Below, piece by piece: positions 1-8,566 of a DNA stretch of 64,000 bases (positions within the stretch are counted from its first letter, which is position 1; each line of letters begins with the position of its first letter). Location: NCBI GenBank assembly GCA_944326355.1, contig CALVDO010000004.1, positions 1-64,000 on the forward strand. The letters are read 5' to 3'. The position numbers were made by a program, and so were the translations under genes. Below the pieces are notes generated by a model. That model was given only the letters and a program-made list of their open reading frames with translations, made no database searches and had not been told where the DNA came from. Source of the stretch: an uncultured Bacteroidales bacterium (lineage in GTDB: Bacteria; Bacteroidota; Bacteroidia; Bacteroidales; UBA932).

Positions 1-254
1 AATTTTCTGATGCTTGTAACTTATTGATGTTTAATAATTAAAACATTGTCGGAGAATTTTTCTCCGGACACTAGTGATTTTGAGGTTTTTGCCACTTCTC
101 AGGGAGCACCCTTGTGCATTGCCCCGAGAGGATGATTTCAATGTCTGAATAGGTAGGACAAGCCATGCTTCAGTCTTTCTGCCATACCCTCAAACCACAC
201 TGCCTTTAGTGTGCAGGCATCTCACAAATACCATTGAAAGACATTGCCAATAAC
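1..254. other. Non-coding region with no recognised gene
   Basis: No convincing coding frame, tRNA or rRNA is visible here. A short perfect hairpin (CGGAGAA, three-base loop, TTCTCCG) lies at about 50-67 but has no T-run on either side. The stretch is AT-richer than the rest of the window. It may be the downstream flank of a gene that lies outside the window. Confidence 0.4.
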
Positions 255-257
255 AAA

Positions 258-292
258 CAAAAAACCCCCATAACTCCAAGAGTTACGGAGGC
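258..292 (-). terminator. Rho-independent terminator of the NifU-like/GGGtGRT operon
   Basis: Read on the minus strand this is a stem with TAACTC/GAGTTA as its core (271-276 with 280-285), a three-base loop and further C-G pairs below a mismatch, followed at once by a run of six T residues (259-264 on the plus strand are A). It lies about 100 bases beyond the stop codon of the minus-strand gene ending at 393, so it most likely ends that operon. Confidence 0.7.
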
Positions 293-315
293 AAAGCTTT
301 TGCGGTAAGTCATTG

Positions 316-383
316 TCTGTCTGAAGAAAACATTGCGCCTGCAAGGAGGGTCCCACGAAGTGGGAGGGTTTTCTGAAGACAGA
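316..383. repeat. Long imperfect inverted repeat enclosing a perfect hairpin
   Basis: The outer arms 316-331 and 368-383 are complementary over 16 bases with two mismatches. They enclose a perfect small hairpin, TCCCAC-GAA-GTGGGA (351-365). The element lies between the stop codon of the gene ending at 393 and its terminator, so it would be a structured 3' untranslated segment of that mRNA. Its nested shape also resembles short palindromic intergenic repeats that occur in many copies in some genomes. Copy number cannot be judged from one window. Confidence 0.4.
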
Positions 384-392
384 TGATGACGA

Positions 393-1403
393 CTACTTGT
401 TCAGTGCCTGGGCCACATCCACTGCGCAGGCAACGGTGCATCCCACCATTGGGTTGTTGCCTATTCCGAGGAAGCCCATCATCTCCACATGGGCTGGAAC
501 TGAGGAGGAACCTGCAAACTGGGCATCGCTGTGCATGCGGCCCATGGTGTCGGTCATGCCGTAAGAGGCTGGACCTGCGGCCATGTTGTCCGGATGGAGG
601 GTACGGCCTGTACCGCCGCCGGATGCAACTGAGAAGTATGGCTTGCCGGCGAGAACGCGCTCCTTCTTGTAGGTTCCGGCAACCGGGTGCTGGAAGCGGG
701 TAGGGTTGGTGGAGTTTCCTGTGATGGAAACGTCTACGCCCTCATGCCACATGATGGCAACGCCTTCGCGGACGTCGTCAGCACCGTAGCATTTTACCTT
801 TGCACGAGGACCGTTGCTGTATGCGATCTCGCGAACGACCTTGAGCTCTCCGGTGAAATAGTCGAACTCAGTCTGCACGTATGTGAAGCCGTTGATGCGG
901 GAGATGATCTGAGCGGCGTCCTTTCCGAGACCGTTGAGGATGACGCGGAGAGGCTCCTTGCGCACCTTGTCGGCCTTAGCGGCGATCTTGATGGCGCCCT
1001 CTGCGGCTGCGAAAGACTCGTGGCCGGCGAGGAAGGCGAAGCACTTGGTCTCCTCGCGGAGGAGGCGTGCGGCGAGGTTGCCGTGTCCGAGACCGACCTT
1101 GCGGTCGTCAGCCACAGATCCCGGGATGCAGAATGACTGAAGGCCGATTCCGATGGCCTCTGCGGCGTCAGCAGCAGTCTTGCAGCCCTTCTTGAGGGCT
1201 ATGGCGCAGCCGACTACATAAGCCCACTTCGCATTCTCGAAGCAGATAGGCTGGGTGTCTTCGCAAGCCTTGTAAGGATCGAGACCATACTGGTCGCAGA
1301 TGGCGTTGGCCTCTTCGATGTCCTTGATGCCGTTTTCGTTGAGAGCGGCAAGAATCTGTTTGATGCGGCGGTCCTGGCTCTCGAATTTGACTTCTCTTAT
1401 CAT
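393..1403 (-). CDS. GGGtGRT family protein
   Basis: This 336-residue protein carries the motif that names its family, GGGTGRT, at about residues 262-268, preceded by SVAS. No signal peptide or membrane segment is visible, so it should be cytosolic. The family is widespread in anaerobic Bacteroidota and Firmicutes and has no established biochemical function that I know of. The gene starts 14 bases after the NifU-like scaffold gene and has a strong Shine-Dalgarno sequence (GGAGGA), which is unusual for Bacteroidota and fixes the start. The tight pairing suggests that it works with iron-sulfur cluster or sulfur chemistry, but that is inference. Several cysteines (51-75, 92, 121, 205) could be ligands. 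Family assignment is secure; function is not. Confidence 0.85.
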   Translation of the reverse strand: MIREVKFESQDRRIKQILAALNENGIKDIEEANAICDQYGLDPYKACEDTQPICFENAKWAYVVGCAIALKKGCKTAADAAEAIGIGLQSFCIPGSVADDRKVGLGHGNLAARLLREETKCFAFLAGHESFAAAEGAIKIAAKADKVRKEPLRVILNGLGKDAAQIISRINGFTYVQTEFDYFTGELKVVREIAYSNGPRAKVKCYGADDVREGVAIMWHEGVDVSITGNSTNPTRFQHPVAGTYKKERVLAGKPYFSVASGGGTGRTLHPDNMAAGPASYGMTDTMGRMHSDAQFAGSSSVPAHVEMMGFLGIGNNPMVGCTVACAVDVAQALNK

Positions 1404-1417
1404 AATAGTCGTCCTCC

Positions 1418-2119
1418 TTATTCTTTACGTGGGTCAATGTATTTAACTGCACCGGCCTCCTTGGTGAAGCGGCCGTAAGTGCCGGTCACCTGCTTGAGAG
1501 CCTCATTGGCATCCGTTCCCTTCTTAACGAGATCCATGAACTTGCCGAGATGCACGAATTCGTATCCGCAGATCTCGTCGTTCTCGTCAAGAGCGACGGT
1601 CTTAATGTAGCCCTCCGCCATCTCGAGATAGCGGGGTCCCTTGGCGAGCGTTCCGTAGAGCGTGCCCACCTGGCTGCGGAGGCCCTTTCCGAGGTCCTCG
1701 AGACCTGCTCCGATCATGAGTCCGCCCTCAGAAAATGCAGACTGCGTGCGTCCGTACACGATCTGGAGGAAGAGTTCACGCATCGCGGTGTTGATGGCGT
1801 CGCACACGAGGTCCGTGTTGAGAGCCTCCAGAATAGTCTTTCCCGGAAGTATCTCGGAAGCCATAGCCGCTGAGTGAGTCATGCCTGAGCATCCGATGGT
1901 CTCCACGAGAGCCTCCTGAATGACACCCTCCTTCACATTGAGAGTGAGCTTGCAGGCGCCCTGCTGAGGAGCACACCAGCCGATTCCGTGCGTAAGGCCG
2001 GAAATGTCAGTGATTTCCTTTGCTTTCACCCATTTTCCCTCTTCTGGGATAGGAGCCGGACCGTGGTTTGGCCCTTTTTTGACGCAACACATCTGTTGCA
2101 CTTCATGAGAATAAACCAT
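1418..2119 (-). CDS. NifU/IscU-like iron-sulfur cluster assembly scaffold
   Basis: The 233-residue product resembles the NifU N-terminal/IscU scaffold fold, on which Fe-S clusters are built before transfer to apoproteins. The conserved patch IGCSGMTHS at about 75-83 corresponds to the family's GC-S-A-S region, and cysteines at 49, 56, 77 and 106 are candidate ligands. A Cys-Cys pair at 11-12 near the N terminus is an extra feature. It is longer than a typical IscU (about 130 residues) because of a C-terminal extension shared by the form found beside GGGtGRT genes. No cysteine desulfurase is next to it. It is first in a two-gene operon with the GGGtGRT gene, and a -7 element lies about 45 bases upstream. 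Confidence 0.8.
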   Translation of the reverse strand: MVYSHEVQQMCCVKKGPNHGPAPIPEEGKWVKAKEITDISGLTHGIGWCAPQQGACKLTLNVKEGVIQEALVETIGCSGMTHSAAMASEILPGKTILEALNTDLVCDAINTAMRELFLQIVYGRTQSAFSEGGLMIGAGLEDLGKGLRSQVGTLYGTLAKGPRYLEMAEGYIKTVALDENDEICGYEFVHLGKFMDLVKKGTDANEALKQVTGTYGRFTKEAGAVKYIDPRKE

Positions 2120-2163
2120 AACCTTATAATTATTGTGAACAAAAGTTTTCTTTTAAGCCGGTG

Positions 2164-2171
2164 CAAATATA
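2164..2171 (-). promoter_or_regulatory. Bacteroidota-type -7 element for the scaffold operon
   Basis: On the minus strand the octamer reads TATATTTG, a full match to the TAnnTTTG -7 consensus. It sits about 45 bases upstream of the scaffold start at 2119. No good TTTG -33 element lies at the normal distance, so the call rests on the -7 box and its position. Confidence 0.45.
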
Positions 2172-2405
2172 GTGATTTTTCGACAACCTGAGATATGCCG
2201 GAACCGATTATCAGAAAATGGCGTACCGAAAAGTTAAAACATTTAATCTAATACGGCCACAGAATTGAAATCATCAAGCCAAAAGGCGGCCTAAGGCAGT
2301 TTCAGACAAGGGCGACAGCAATAGAATGTTACAATTTATAGCACTACACTACAGAGGTTTAATGTTAAAATTATGTTAAATGTCGGAAAAATTGTAAGGA
2401 AAAAT

Positions 2406-2436
2406 TTGGAGATATGGAAAAAAGCAGTACCTTTGC
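2406..2436 (+). promoter_or_regulatory. Promoter for the structured leader and SDR operon
   Basis: TTTG at 2406-2409 is followed after 19 bases by TACCTTTG at 2429-2436. This fits both boxes of the Bacteroidota housekeeping promoter and their spacing. Transcription would start near 2443, giving a leader of about 200 bases before the SDR start codon, or a short stand-alone RNA ending near the T-run at 2511-2517. Confidence 0.6.
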
Positions 2437-2479
2437 ATTCGGTTATTAGTTTTAGTGTTATTAATTATGTGGTTAGTAT

Positions 2480-2546
2480 GAGGGGTCCCCACGGGAGTGG
2501 CGACAACCTCTTTTTTTATGTATATACCCCTCTGGCTTGTCGTCAC
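2480..2546 (+). ncRNA. Structured leader or small RNA with terminator-like and pseudoknot pairings
   Basis: GAGG (2480-2483) can pair with CCTC just before seven T residues (2511-2517), enclosing a CCAC-GGGA-GTGG hairpin with a GNRA-type loop. That is a terminator-like fold. The longer GAGGGGT (2480-2486) can instead pair with ACCCCTC (2526-2532), and GTGGCGACAA (2497-2506) with TTGTCGTCAC (2537-2546, one G-U pair). The order of these four arms makes an H-type pseudoknot that competes with the terminator. It could be an attenuator of the downstream SDR gene or the 3' end of a small RNA. I do not recognise a known riboswitch class. Confidence 0.4.
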
Positions 2547-2641
2547 AAGTCCGCATCATCCTGTGCCCAGGAGCACGACGCCGCATGCCCGGAATGAAAA
2601 CGGCAGGAAGACGAGCTCGGAGGATAAAGCAGGGCAATACA

Positions 2642-3412
2642 ATGGACATGAAGGGGAAAACGGTTCTCATAACTGGAGCGGGAAGCGGCATCGGCGCGGC
2701 CTGTGCGCTGAGATTCGCGTCTGAAGGGTGCAGAGTCATCCTCAACGGAAGAAACGCAGGCAGACTCGCCGAGGTCGAGGAGGAGATCCGCTCGAGATTC
2801 GGGACGGAGACGCTTACTCTCAGGTTCGACGTCAGGGACAGGAAGGCCGCGGAAGAGGCGCTCGGATCGCTGCCGGATGAATGGAGGGCGATTGACGTGC
2901 TCGTGAACAACGCCGGACTCGCGCTCGGACTGGACAAGGAGCATGAGGGAAATCTCGACGACTGGGAGACAGTCATCGACACCAATATAAAGGGAACGCT
3001 TGCCATGACGCGGCTCATCGTGCCTGGAATGGTGGAGCGGGGACGCGGACACATCATCAACATCGGCTCGATTGCCGGAGACGCGGCATATCCGGGAGGC
3101 AGCGTGTACTGCGCCACGAAGGCGGCGGTGAAGGCGCTGAGCGACGGGCTTAGGATAGATCTGGTGGACACTCCCCTGCGAGTGACCGACATCAAGCCGG
3201 GACAGGTGGAGACGGACTTCAGCATGGTGCGCTTCCACGGCGACGCGGAGAGGGCCGCCAGAGTGTACGAAGGCTACAGGCCGCTTGAAGCCGCCGACAT
3301 CGCGGAGACGGTATGGTTTGCCGCCTCGATGCCGGAGCATGTCCAGATCGCCGAGATGCTCGTCCTGCCCACATGCCAGGCCACAGCCGGAATCATTCAC
3401 AAGGAGTTATAA
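2642..3412 (+). CDS. SDR family NAD(P)-dependent oxidoreductase (YdfG-like)
   Basis: This is a classical short-chain dehydrogenase of 256 residues. It has the cofactor motif TGAGSGIG (11-18), NNAG (89-92) and the catalytic set Ser143, Tyr156, Lys160. The arginine-rich segment after beta-2 favours NADPH. The pattern around the C terminus resembles YdfG-type enzymes, which reduce malonic semialdehyde or oxidise 3-hydroxy acids such as L-allo-threonine, but the substrate here is not shown. The frame is open further upstream, yet the TGxxxGIG spacing supports the ATG at 2642 (a second ATG follows at 2648). The exonuclease gene begins eight bases after its stop, so the two are probably cotranscribed from the promoter near 2430. 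Confidence 0.85.
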   Translation: MDMKGKTVLITGAGSGIGAACALRFASEGCRVILNGRNAGRLAEVEEEIRSRFGTETLTLRFDVRDRKAAEEALGSLPDEWRAIDVLVNNAGLALGLDKEHEGNLDDWETVIDTNIKGTLAMTRLIVPGMVERGRGHIINIGSIAGDAAYPGGSVYCATKAAVKALSDGLRIDLVDTPLRVTDIKPGQVETDFSMVRFHGDAERAARVYEGYRPLEAADIAETVWFAASMPEHVQIAEMLVLPTCQATAGIIHKEL

Positions 3413-3420
3413 GACGGCAG

Positions 3421-3915
3421 ATGAAGGACTTTGCGGCAATAGACTTCGAGACGGCAAACCGCTGCAGCACAAGTGTATGCAGCGTGGGGATAGTGGTCGT
3501 GAGAGACGGCATCATCACAGAGAGATTCCACAGGCTGATAAAGCCTGAGCCTGAATATTATTCATGGTGGAACACGAGAATACACGGCATCACGAGGGAG
3601 GACACGGAGAACGCCCCGACATTTCCCGAAGTATGGGCCGAGGCAGAGCCTCTGATAGAAGGACTCACCCTCACGGCGCACAACAGCCGCTTCGACGAGG
3701 GCTGCCTCAAGGCCGTGTTCAAGGCATACGGGATGGACTATCCGGACTACACGTTCCTCTGCACCTGCAACGCCTCTCGCAAGGCGTTCGGGAAGACGCT
3801 GCCGGACCACAGGCTGCCGACCGTAGCCGCAAGATGCGGATATGATCTTACGGCCCACCACAATGCGCTCGCCGACGCGGAAGCCTGCGCGGCAATTGCG
3901 CTCAAGATTCTCTGA
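3421..3915 (+). CDS. 3'-5' exonuclease, DEDDh (DnaQ/RNase T) family
   Basis: The 164-residue protein is essentially one exonuclease domain. All metal-binding positions are visible: Asp8 and Glu10 in IDFET (Exo I), Asp92 in HNSRFD (Exo II), and His147 with Asp152 in HNALAD (Exo III, DEDDh type). It lacks the extra domains of full DNA polymerase III epsilon, so it is a stand-alone nuclease of the kind used in DNA repair or RNA trimming. It follows the SDR gene by eight bases and precedes uvrB by 37 bases, which fits a role in repair but does not prove one. Confidence 0.85.
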   Translation: MKDFAAIDFETANRCSTSVCSVGIVVVRDGIITERFHRLIKPEPEYYSWWNTRIHGITREDTENAPTFPEVWAEAEPLIEGLTLTAHNSRFDEGCLKAVFKAYGMDYPDYTFLCTCNASRKAFGKTLPDHRLPTVAARCGYDLTAHHNALADAEACAAIALKIL

Positions 3916-3952
3916 CGTTCTGCATCAACTTTACATTTTATCGGGAAACGGG

Positions 3953-6127
3953 ATGAAATTCAAGATAGTATCCGACTACAAGCCGGCAGGAGACCAGCCT
4001 GACGCGATAAAGGGAATCTGCTCCGCCCTCAAGGACGGAGTCGACGCCGTGACACTTCTCGGAGTTACCGGCTCGGGAAAGACGTTCACAATGGCGAACG
4101 TGATCGAGCAGCTGCAGCGTCCTGCCCTCATTCTGAGCCACAACAAGACGCTCGCGGCACAGCTCTACGGCGAATTCAAGGCGTTCTTTCCGGGGAACGC
4201 AGTGGAGTACTTCGTCTCCTACTACGACTATTACCAGCCGGAGGCATACATCCCCACCACCGACACCTATATAGAAAAGGACCTGAGCATAAACGACGAG
4301 ATCGAGAAGCTGAGGCTCAGCGCAGCATCGTCACTTCTGTCCGGCAGACGCGACGTGATAGTGATCTCAAGCGTGTCCTGTCTCTACGGCATCGGCAACC
4401 CCGAGGACTTCCACGCCCAGACGGTGACCATCCGCAAGGGTGAGACGAGAAGCATGACCAGACTGCTGTATCAGCTCGTGGACGCCCTTTATTCAAGGAC
4501 GGAAGTCGAGTTCAAGAGAGGCACTTTCAGAGTCAGGGGAGATACGGTGGACATCTGCATCGGCTACGGCGAGAACGCGGTCAGAGTGGAGTTTTTCGGC
4601 GACGAGGTGGACAGCATATCGGTGATAGACCCTGTCACAGGAGCCTTCATCGACAGCCTCGACGAGGTGTCGATCTACCCGGCCAACAACTTTGTCACCA
4701 CGAAAGAGCGTTCGGCCAAGGCGGTGAGCCAGATACAGGACGACATGATGAGGCAGTGCGAATATTTCCAGGACATCGGGAAGCCGCTGGAGGCCAAACG
4801 ACTTAAGCAGAGGGTAGAATACGATCTGGAGATGATAAAGGAGATGGGCTACTGTCCTGGCATCGAGAATTATTCGAGATACTTCGACGGCAGGAGCGAG
4901 GGGATGAGGCCGTTCTGCCTGATAGACTATTTTCCAAAGGATTTCATCACCTTCATCGACGAGAGCCACGTGACTCTGCCTCAGATAAGGGCGATGTACG
5001 GCGGAGACCATTCCCGCAAGTCTGTACTCATCGAGTACGGCTTCCGGCTTCCGGCCGCAGCGGACAACCGTCCGCTGAAATTCGACGAATTTGAAGCCGT
5101 GACGGGGCAGAAGGTGTACGTCAGCGCGACGCCGGGAGACTACGAGCTTGAGAAGTCCGAGGGTCTTGTCGTGGAGCAGGTCGTAAGGCCGACGGGGCTG
5201 CTCGACCCTCCGATAGAGGTGCGTCCGACCAAGAATCAGGTGGACGACCTTCTCGAAGAGATCCGCGTAAGGGCGGAGAAGGACGAGCGGGTGCTTGTGA
5301 CGACGCTCACCAAGAGGATGGCGGAGGAGCTGGAGAAATACTTTACGAAGATGGGAGTGCGCTGCCGCTACATACACTCCGACGTGGACACTCTCGAGAG
5401 AGTCGAGATCATCGAAGACTTCAAGAACGGGCTCTTCGACGTGCTCGTGGGAGTCAACCTGCTCAGGGAGGGGCTGGACATACCTACGGTGTCGCTCGTG
5501 GCCATCCTCGACGCGGACAAGGAGGGATTCCTCCGCTCGGGAAGGGCTCTCACGCAGACCGCCGGACGCGCCGCGAGAAATGTCAACGGCCTGGTCATCA
5601 TGTATGCGGACTCCGTGACGCAGTCCATGCAGGAGACCATCTATGAGACAGACCGCAGGCGTGCCAAGCAGATGGAATACAACAAGAAGCACGGCATCAC
5701 CCCTACTCAGGTGGGAATCAGGAAGAACACTCTCGCAGACGGATACGGACAGGAGGGCACGAAGCGCAATCCGAGGCTCGCCAACACGGTTTCGGGCAAA
5801 GTGTCCGCCGCCAACTCCTACGATGCCCCGCACTACATTCCGGACCCGTCGGATCTCGGCAAAGGCAGGGTGTCGGTCGGCCTCGGCCACGACTCGGTCC
5901 GCGAGACCAATTCAGCATACAGAGACGGCTACATCGAGGCAGACCTCGCGGCCGTGCTTCAGGACCCGGTCATCAGGTCGATGTCCAGACCGCAGGTTGA
6001 GAAGGCCGCGGAACAGGCGCGGAAGAACATGCAGAAGGCGGCGGCCGACCTCGACTTCCTCGCCGCCGCGAAATACAGGGACGAGATGTGGGCCCTGAAG
6101 GAATACCTGAAGGTCTGGAAAGACTGA
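3953..6127 (+). CDS. uvrB: Excinuclease ABC subunit B
   Basis: UvrB is the damage-verifying helicase-like subunit of nucleotide excision repair: it receives DNA from UvrA and recruits UvrC. The 724-residue product has Walker A GVTGSGKT (37-44), the beta-hairpin region [12 protein letters not shown] (90-101) that inserts between the DNA strands, the DESH Walker B motif (336-339), and a C-terminal UVR helix-pair (about 685-720) that binds UvrC. It is about 50 residues longer than E. coli UvrB because of a linker rich in Gly, Ser, Asn and Pro at about 630-680. The start at 3953 matches the family N terminus; the open frame extends upstream into the preceding gene. Confidence 0.97.
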   Translation: MKFKIVSDYKPAGDQPDAIKGICSALKDGVDAVTLLGVTGSGKTFTMANVIEQLQRPALILSHNKTLAAQLYGEFKAFFPGNAVEYFVSYYDYYQPEAYIPTTDTYIEKDLSINDEIEKLRLSAASSLLSGRRDVIVISSVSCLYGIGNPEDFHAQTVTIRKGETRSMTRLLYQLVDALYSRTEVEFKRGTFRVRGDTVDICIGYGENAVRVEFFGDEVDSISVIDPVTGAFIDSLDEVSIYPANNFVTTKERSAKAVSQIQDDMMRQCEYFQDIGKPLEAKRLKQRVEYDLEMIKEMGYCPGIENYSRYFDGRSEGMRPFCLIDYFPKDFITFIDESHVTLPQIRAMYGGDHSRKSVLIEYGFRLPAAADNRPLKFDEFEAVTGQKVYVSATPGDYELEKSEGLVVEQVVRPTGLLDPPIEVRPTKNQVDDLLEEIRVRAEKDERVLVTTLTKRMAEELEKYFTKMGVRCRYIHSDVDTLERVEIIEDFKNGLFDVLVGVNLLREGLDIPTVSLVAILDADKEGFLRSGRALTQTAGRAARNVNGLVIMYADSVTQSMQETIYETDRRRAKQMEYNKKHGITPTQVGIRKNTLADGYGQEGTKRNPRLANTVSGKVSAANSYDAPHYIPDPSDLGKGRVSVGLGHDSVRETNSAYRDGYIEADLAAVLQDPVIRSMSRPQVEKAAEQARKNMQKAAADLDFLAAAKYRDEMWALKEYLKVWKD

Positions 6128-6272
6128 CCCGGACGGCGGCATCTGCCGACCGGCGCGAGGCATAATGTCGGCCAAGACGGAATGCCGACCGGCACTCCCG
6201 CGCCGGACGGCACGGAAAATGAATGTGAACGGCGCGGAAAATGAATTGACGGACTTATAAAACATTACAGCC

Positions 6273-8441
6273 ATGGACGTGATCGAGACAAATTTCCCCA
6301 AATTCGATGACAGAGGCCGTGAACTCATCAGAAAAGCTTACCTGATCGCCGAAAAGGCGCTTGAAGGTCAGACGAGAGGAAACGGGAGCCCATTCATCGG
6401 ACACCCTCTCGGCGTGGCAAAGATTGCGGCGGACGAGATCGGACTTCCGGCCGAGTGCATAGCGGCCGTATTTCTGCATGAGGCGGTGAGAATGAAGCCC
6501 GACTGCGACATCTGGACGGGCGCGCAGTTCGGCCAGGACATCTACACTATGGTCGAAGGCCTCAACCGCATATCCACCATCAAGCCCAAGGACACGAGAC
6601 TGGAGGCCGACAACTACAAGCGGCTCATCGTTTCATACTCCAAGGACCCGCGCGTGACCGTTCTCAAGCTGGCGGACAGGCTTGAGGTGATGCGCTCACT
6701 GGACATGTTTCCGAAGCTCTCGAGAGAAAGGAAGATCCTCGAGACCCTTATGCTCTACATTCCCCTCGCCCACCAGCTCGGTCTCTACAACATGAAGAGC
6801 GAGATGGAGGACATCTATTTCCGCTATGCCGAGCCTCAGCAGTACAGGGCCATCACCAACAAGCTCAAGGCCACCGAAAAGGACAGGCAGAAGCTGATGA
6901 CCCAATTTATCGAGCCGCTGAAGCAGAAGCTCTCTGACGCAGGCATCAGCTACAAGCTGAAGATAAGGACAAAGACGGCCTATTCGATATGGCGCAAGAT
7001 GCAGAAGCAGAAGGTGCCGTTCGAGGGGGTCTACGACGTGTTTGCCATAAGGTTCATCATCGACTGCGACGAGGACAGGGAGACCGAGCACGCTCTGTGC
7101 TGGCAGGTATTCTCATACGTGACCGAAGAATACGAGTCCGACACGTCGAGGCTCAGGAACTGGATATCCAATCCGAAGCCGAACGGCTATGAGTCCCTGC
7201 ACATCACCGTCAAGAACAGTGACGACATATACCTCGAAGTCCAGATAAGGACGAAGAGAATGGACGACATGGCCGAAAACGGACTTGCCTCCCACTGGTC
7301 CTACAAAGGGATAAAGCATGAGGCCACCCTCGACAAGTGGCTGACCTCGGTACGCAGCATTCTGGAGCATCCGGACTCGGAAGAAAGCGCCGCCTACGAG
7401 GATGAGCTTCCGGAGCCGCCTTCAAACGAGATATTCGTGTTCACCCCGAGCGGGGAGCTGCGCAAGCTTCCTGCGGGAGCTACCGTCCTGGACTTCGCCT
7501 TCGACATCCACTCCAACCTCGGCACAAGATGCACCGGAGGCAAGGTCAACGGCAAGGCGGTCCCTCTCAAGGAAAAGCTCAGGACGGGAGACATCGTGGA
7601 GATAATGAGCGGCAAGAACCAGAAGCCTTCAGCAGACTGGCTCAATTTCGTCGTCACCTCAAAGGCACGCTCGAAGATCCGTCAGAAACTCAGCGAAGCT
7701 GAATTCGAAAAGGCCGCAGAAGGGAAGGAGATGCTCGCCAGAAGGCTCAAGAACTGGAAGATGGAGCTGAGCGACGAGACTCTCGCCATACTGATGAAAA
7801 AGCTCCAGTTCAAGACCGTAAACGCCTTCTATGCCGCCCTCGGGAACGGCTCTGTCGACATAGCCTCCATGAAGGACATGATCAGCGAGGCCGCCGGCAT
7901 CCAAAGCGGCGAAAAAAGCACAGGCGGACAGCATGCCGAAAAGCCGGGAGAGACCGACAGAAAAGACGCGAGAAAGGTCTCTTCCGACGACATTCTCGTC
8001 ATCGACGCCAGAAACCTCAAGAATCTGGACTATAAGATGGCCAAGTGCTGCAATCCGGTGTACGGGGACGACGTATTCGGCTTCGTTTCCATCAGGGAGG
8101 GAATAAAAATCCACAGAATCTCCTGTCCGAATGCGGCAAGGCTCATCGAGATGTACCCGTACCGCATCCAGAAGGTGCGCTGGAGCGACACTCCGAGCTC
8201 TTCGGGCTTTCAGGCGACGCTCAAGATCACGGCCGCGCACGAGCCTTCGGTCATCAATGAGATCATCGACGTGGTCAACACCTTCAAGGCCTCCATCCGC
8301 GCCTTCAACGTCAACGAGAACTCAAGGAGCGGCACATACGAGATCAGCCTCAAGCTGTCAGTGACCAGCAACCTCGAGCTCGACAAGGTGATTTCGAAGA
8401 TCCGTGTTGCCAGGAATGTGCTCCGGGTGTCCAGAGTCTGA
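6273..8441 (+). CDS. RelA/SpoT family (p)ppGpp synthetase with degenerate hydrolase site
   Basis: The 722-residue protein has the full long-RSH layout: N-terminal HD-like domain (about 20-170), synthetase (about 200-345), TGS (about 395-455), a zinc-finger-like region with KCCNP (about 590) and a C-terminal ACT domain. The synthetase looks intact: Asp255 in VYDVFAIR, Tyr306 in PNGYESLH and Glu322 in EVQIRTK. The hydrolase site does not: the usual HD pair is His69-Glu70 (LHEAV instead of LHDVV) and the usual RLHNMR is RLEVMR, losing the conserved Asn, although His44 and Asp135 remain. It is therefore probably a synthetase with little or no hydrolase activity, functionally like RelA. It should respond to the ribosome through its C-terminal domains. 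Confidence 0.9.
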   Translation: MDVIETNFPKFDDRGRELIRKAYLIAEKALEGQTRGNGSPFIGHPLGVAKIAADEIGLPAECIAAVFLHEAVRMKPDCDIWTGAQFGQDIYTMVEGLNRISTIKPKDTRLEADNYKRLIVSYSKDPRVTVLKLADRLEVMRSLDMFPKLSRERKILETLMLYIPLAHQLGLYNMKSEMEDIYFRYAEPQQYRAITNKLKATEKDRQKLMTQFIEPLKQKLSDAGISYKLKIRTKTAYSIWRKMQKQKVPFEGVYDVFAIRFIIDCDEDRETEHALCWQVFSYVTEEYESDTSRLRNWISNPKPNGYESLHITVKNSDDIYLEVQIRTKRMDDMAENGLASHWSYKGIKHEATLDKWLTSVRSILEHPDSEESAAYEDELPEPPSNEIFVFTPSGELRKLPAGATVLDFAFDIHSNLGTRCTGGKVNGKAVPLKEKLRTGDIVEIMSGKNQKPSADWLNFVVTSKARSKIRQKLSEAEFEKAAEGKEMLARRLKNWKMELSDETLAILMKKLQFKTVNAFYAALGNGSVDIASMKDMISEAAGIQSGEKSTGGQHAEKPGETDRKDARKVSSDDILVIDARNLKNLDYKMAKCCNPVYGDDVFGFVSIREGIKIHRISCPNAARLIEMYPYRIQKVRWSDTPSSSGFQATLKITAAHEPSVINEIIDVVNTFKASIRAFNVNENSRSGTYEISLKLSVTSNLELDKVISKIRVARNVLRVSRV

Positions 8442-8489
8442 CCGACCGCACTGCCCGGCCGGCCCGGCCGCACTGCCCCGACAAATAAT

Positions 8490-8521
8490 GAGGGGGACCC
8501 AAAATCAATTGAGTCCCCCTC
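8490..8521. terminator. Terminator hairpin between convergent genes
   Basis: GAGGGGGAC at 8490-8498 pairs perfectly with GTCCCCCTC at 8513-8521, with a 14-base AT-rich loop. It lies between the RelA/SpoT gene (plus) and the surface lipoprotein gene (minus). Flanking T-runs are weak on both sides, so it may serve both directions imperfectly. Confidence 0.6.
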
Positions 8522-8566
8522 TTCAAAACGGTCAGAATTGCTATGTCATTTTTTCACCTTGTTCCG

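Noticed and set aside
1..254. A tRNA or insertion-sequence remnant at the window start
   Set aside because: No cloverleaf, T-loop sequence, transposase frame or terminal inverted repeats could be seen.
2642..3412. Assigning the first SDR to uronate metabolism
   Set aside because: It is grouped with an exonuclease and uvrB, far from both polysaccharide loci, and resembles the YdfG type.
4493..5890. Long open frame of 465 codons on the minus strand opposite uvrB
   Set aside because: It lies wholly inside uvrB, is rich in Arg, His, Leu and Val as expected of reverse frames in GC-rich genes, and shows no motif or signal.
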